Shown here: in pieces, positions 5,633 through 6,262 of the stretch
Layout of the letters: each line of letters starts with the position of its first letter
How positions within the stretch are numbered: position 1 is the first letter of the stretch
Origin: an uncultured Ruminococcus sp.
GTDB lineage: Bacteria > Bacillota_A > Clostridia > Oscillospirales > Ruminococcaceae
NCBI GenBank assembly: GCA_947303535.1
Contig: CAMYYQ010000078.1
Span: 1-6,262 of the forward strand
Direction: 5' to 3'
DNA length: 6,262 nt
Notes under the pieces: model-generated
What the model saw: the letters and a program-made list of their open reading frames with translations, nothing else
What the model was told of the DNA's origin: nothing
Databases searched by the model: none
Made by a program: the position numbers and the translations under genes

Positions 5633-5668
5633 CCATGGGACGCCGAGGGCAGCGTCCCCTACACATGG
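5633..5668 (-). repeat. Palindromic unit F
   Basis: GGGACGC (5637-5643) and GCGTCCC (5652-5658) pair perfectly; CCCCTACA (5656-5663) is the reverse complement of TGTAGGGG, so the unit reads on the - strand. CCATG (5633-5637) and CATGG (5664-5668) add outer symmetry. It lacks the CAGTTACG tail. Confidence 0.65.
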
Positions 5669-5708
5669 TTACAGCGTACACAAAGGTTACGGTAACACTG
5701 GGAATATC

Positions 5709-5744
5709 ATCGTAACTGACGGGCGAGGGTCACTCGTCCCTACA
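5709..5744 (-). repeat. Palindromic unit G (right member of the facing pair)
   Basis: Read on the - strand it is TGTAGGGACGAG, loop TGACC, CTCGCCC, then the tail GTCAGTTACGATG. The stem has a single bulged A. TCGTAACTGACGGG (5710-5723) is the exact reverse complement of 5594-5607 in unit E. Confidence 0.7.
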
Positions 5745-5764
5745 GGCTAAGGGCTAAAAACTGA

Positions 5765-5793
5765 TTGACTTTGCTTTGCAACTGTGATATAAT
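5765..5793 (+). promoter_or_regulatory. Strong sigma-A promoter of pta
   Basis: TTGACT (5765-5770) and TATAAT (5788-5793) are 17 nt apart, and TGA directly before the -10 box makes an extended -10. Expected transcription start near 5800, leader about 32 nt. Confidence 0.88.
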
Positions 5794-5817
5794 AGTAAGG
5801 TAAAAATAAAATCCAAT

Positions 5818-5823
5818 GGAGGT
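5818..5823 (+). promoter_or_regulatory. Ribosome binding site of pta
   Basis: GGAGGT lies 8 nt before the ATG at 5832 and 14 nt before the in-frame ATG at 5838, so the first is preferred. Confidence 0.8.
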
Positions 5824-5831
5824 ATCCTAAA

Positions 5832-6262
5832 ATGGGAATGTTTGACAAGCTTATAGCAAACCTTAAATCCAGCAAGAAAACTATCGTCTTCACTGAGGGC
5901 AGCGACCCACGTATCCTCTCCGCAGCTGACAGACTTATCAAGGAAAACCTTATGGGCGTTATCCTCTGTGGCAACGTTGACGAAGTAAAGGCTGCTGCTA
6001 AGAACGGCGGTTTCAATATCGACGGTGCAGAGATAGTTGACCCTGCTACATATCCTGAAATGGACGCTCTCGTTGCTCAGATGTTCGAGCTCAGAAAGGG
6101 CAAGATGACAGAGGACGAGTGCCGTGCAGCTCTCGCTAAGTCCAACTACTTCGGAACTATGCTCGTTAAGGCTGGCAAGGCAGACGCTCTTCTCGGCGGT
6201 GCTACATATTCTACAGCTGATACAGTAAGACCTGCTCTCCAGATCATCAAGACAAAGAAGGG
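5832..6262 (+). CDS. pta: Phosphate acetyltransferase, N-terminal part (cut by window end)
   Basis: The enzyme interconverts acetyl-CoA + phosphate and acetyl phosphate + CoA; with acetate kinase it yields ATP and acetate in fermenting bacteria. I translate 143 codons, open to the window end. The N-terminus MGMFDKLI and the block TIVFTEGSDPRILSAADRLI (17-36) are typical of the PTA_PTB family. The block ELRKGKMTEDECRAAL (86-101), NYFGTMLVKAGKADALLGGA (105-124) and YSTADTVRPALQII (126-139) continue it. Full-length short-form Pta is about 330 residues, so somewhat under half is present. Codons are strongly biased to GCT, CTT/CTC, AAG and GAC, unlike the AT-rich genes to the left, as expected for a highly expressed core gene. 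The strong promoter fits this. Whether ackA follows cannot be seen. Confidence 0.93.
   Translation, partial: MGMFDKLIANLKSSKKTIVFTEGSDPRILSAADRLIKENLMGVILCGNVDEVKAAAKNGGFNIDGAEIVDPATYPEMDALVAQMFELRKGKMTEDECRAALAKSNYFGTMLVKAGKADALLGGATYSTADTVRPALQIIKTKK

Larger units (their letters stand above)
5305..5746. repeat. Array of REP-like short palindromic repeats in a gene-free region
   Basis: No credible gene lies between 5166 and 5831. Most of 5305-5746 consists of diverged palindromic units that begin TGTAGGGRC, fold into a short hairpin with variable stem sequence, and often end with CCCGtCAGTTACGATG. Four or five units read on the + strand and two on the - strand. The stems change with compensating bases while the outer words are kept, as expected for REP-like hairpin elements. 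The block ends about 20 nt before the pta -35 box. Confidence 0.75.

Noticed and set aside
5305..5746. CRISPR array
   Set aside because: Repeats are not identical, are in both orientations, have irregular spacing, and no cas gene is near.
5747..6016. 89-residue open frame opposite pta
   Set aside because: It is the antisense shadow of a well-supported gene.

Overview
The window looks like chromosomal DNA from an anaerobic Clostridia, most like Ruminococcus/Oscillospiraceae. This rests on the phosphate acetyltransferase start, the Clostridia-type sigma-A promoters and GGAGG ribosome binding sites, the fused two-domain ECF ATPase, and short palindromic 'TGTAGGGRC...' repeats of a kind I associate with this group. 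It is an inference from style and protein resemblance, not from a database search.

Region 1 (1-4313, + strand) is a tightly coupled four-gene operon whose 5' end lies outside the window. Gene 1 (cut at the window edge) is a membrane-anchored surface protein: the end of a terpenoid-cyclase-like alpha/alpha barrel, a long Ser/Thr-rich linker with a His/Asp-rich start, two adjacent membrane helices, and a C-terminal DUF4430 beta domain. Gene 2 is an EcfT transmembrane component, gene 3 a fused double ABC ATPase (EcfA1-A2 in one chain), and gene 4 an S component. Junctions are a 4-bp ATGA overlap, a 28-bp overlap and a 1-bp gap. The operon ends at a perfect 13-bp hairpin terminator. An alpha/alpha barrel plus a DUF4430 beta domain is also the architecture of the animal cobalamin carriers (intrinsic factor, transcobalamin). 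The best hypothesis is a dedicated corrinoid (B12-type) ECF importer with its own surface-tethered binding protein. The substrate is inferred, not proven. No cobalamin riboswitch is visible, because the operon leader is outside the window.

Region 2 (4314-5265, - strand) is visibly more AT-rich and holds two small genes that converge on the operon: a DUF2019-like HEAT-type helical protein with a perfect consensus promoter, and upstream of it a 95-residue secreted protein with a Cys/His cluster that could bind zinc. An inverted repeat lies between them and another lies upstream of the secreted gene. This resembles an accessory insertion.

Region 3 (about 5305-5746) has no credible gene. It is packed with at least six or seven REP-like palindromic units in both orientations. 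Two outer units form a facing pair (14-bp perfect inverted repeat) around a third, as in REPIN-type elements.

Region 4 (5760-6262, + strand) starts with a strong extended -10 promoter and a good ribosome binding site, and contains the first 143 codons of pta (phosphate acetyltransferase), cut by the window end.
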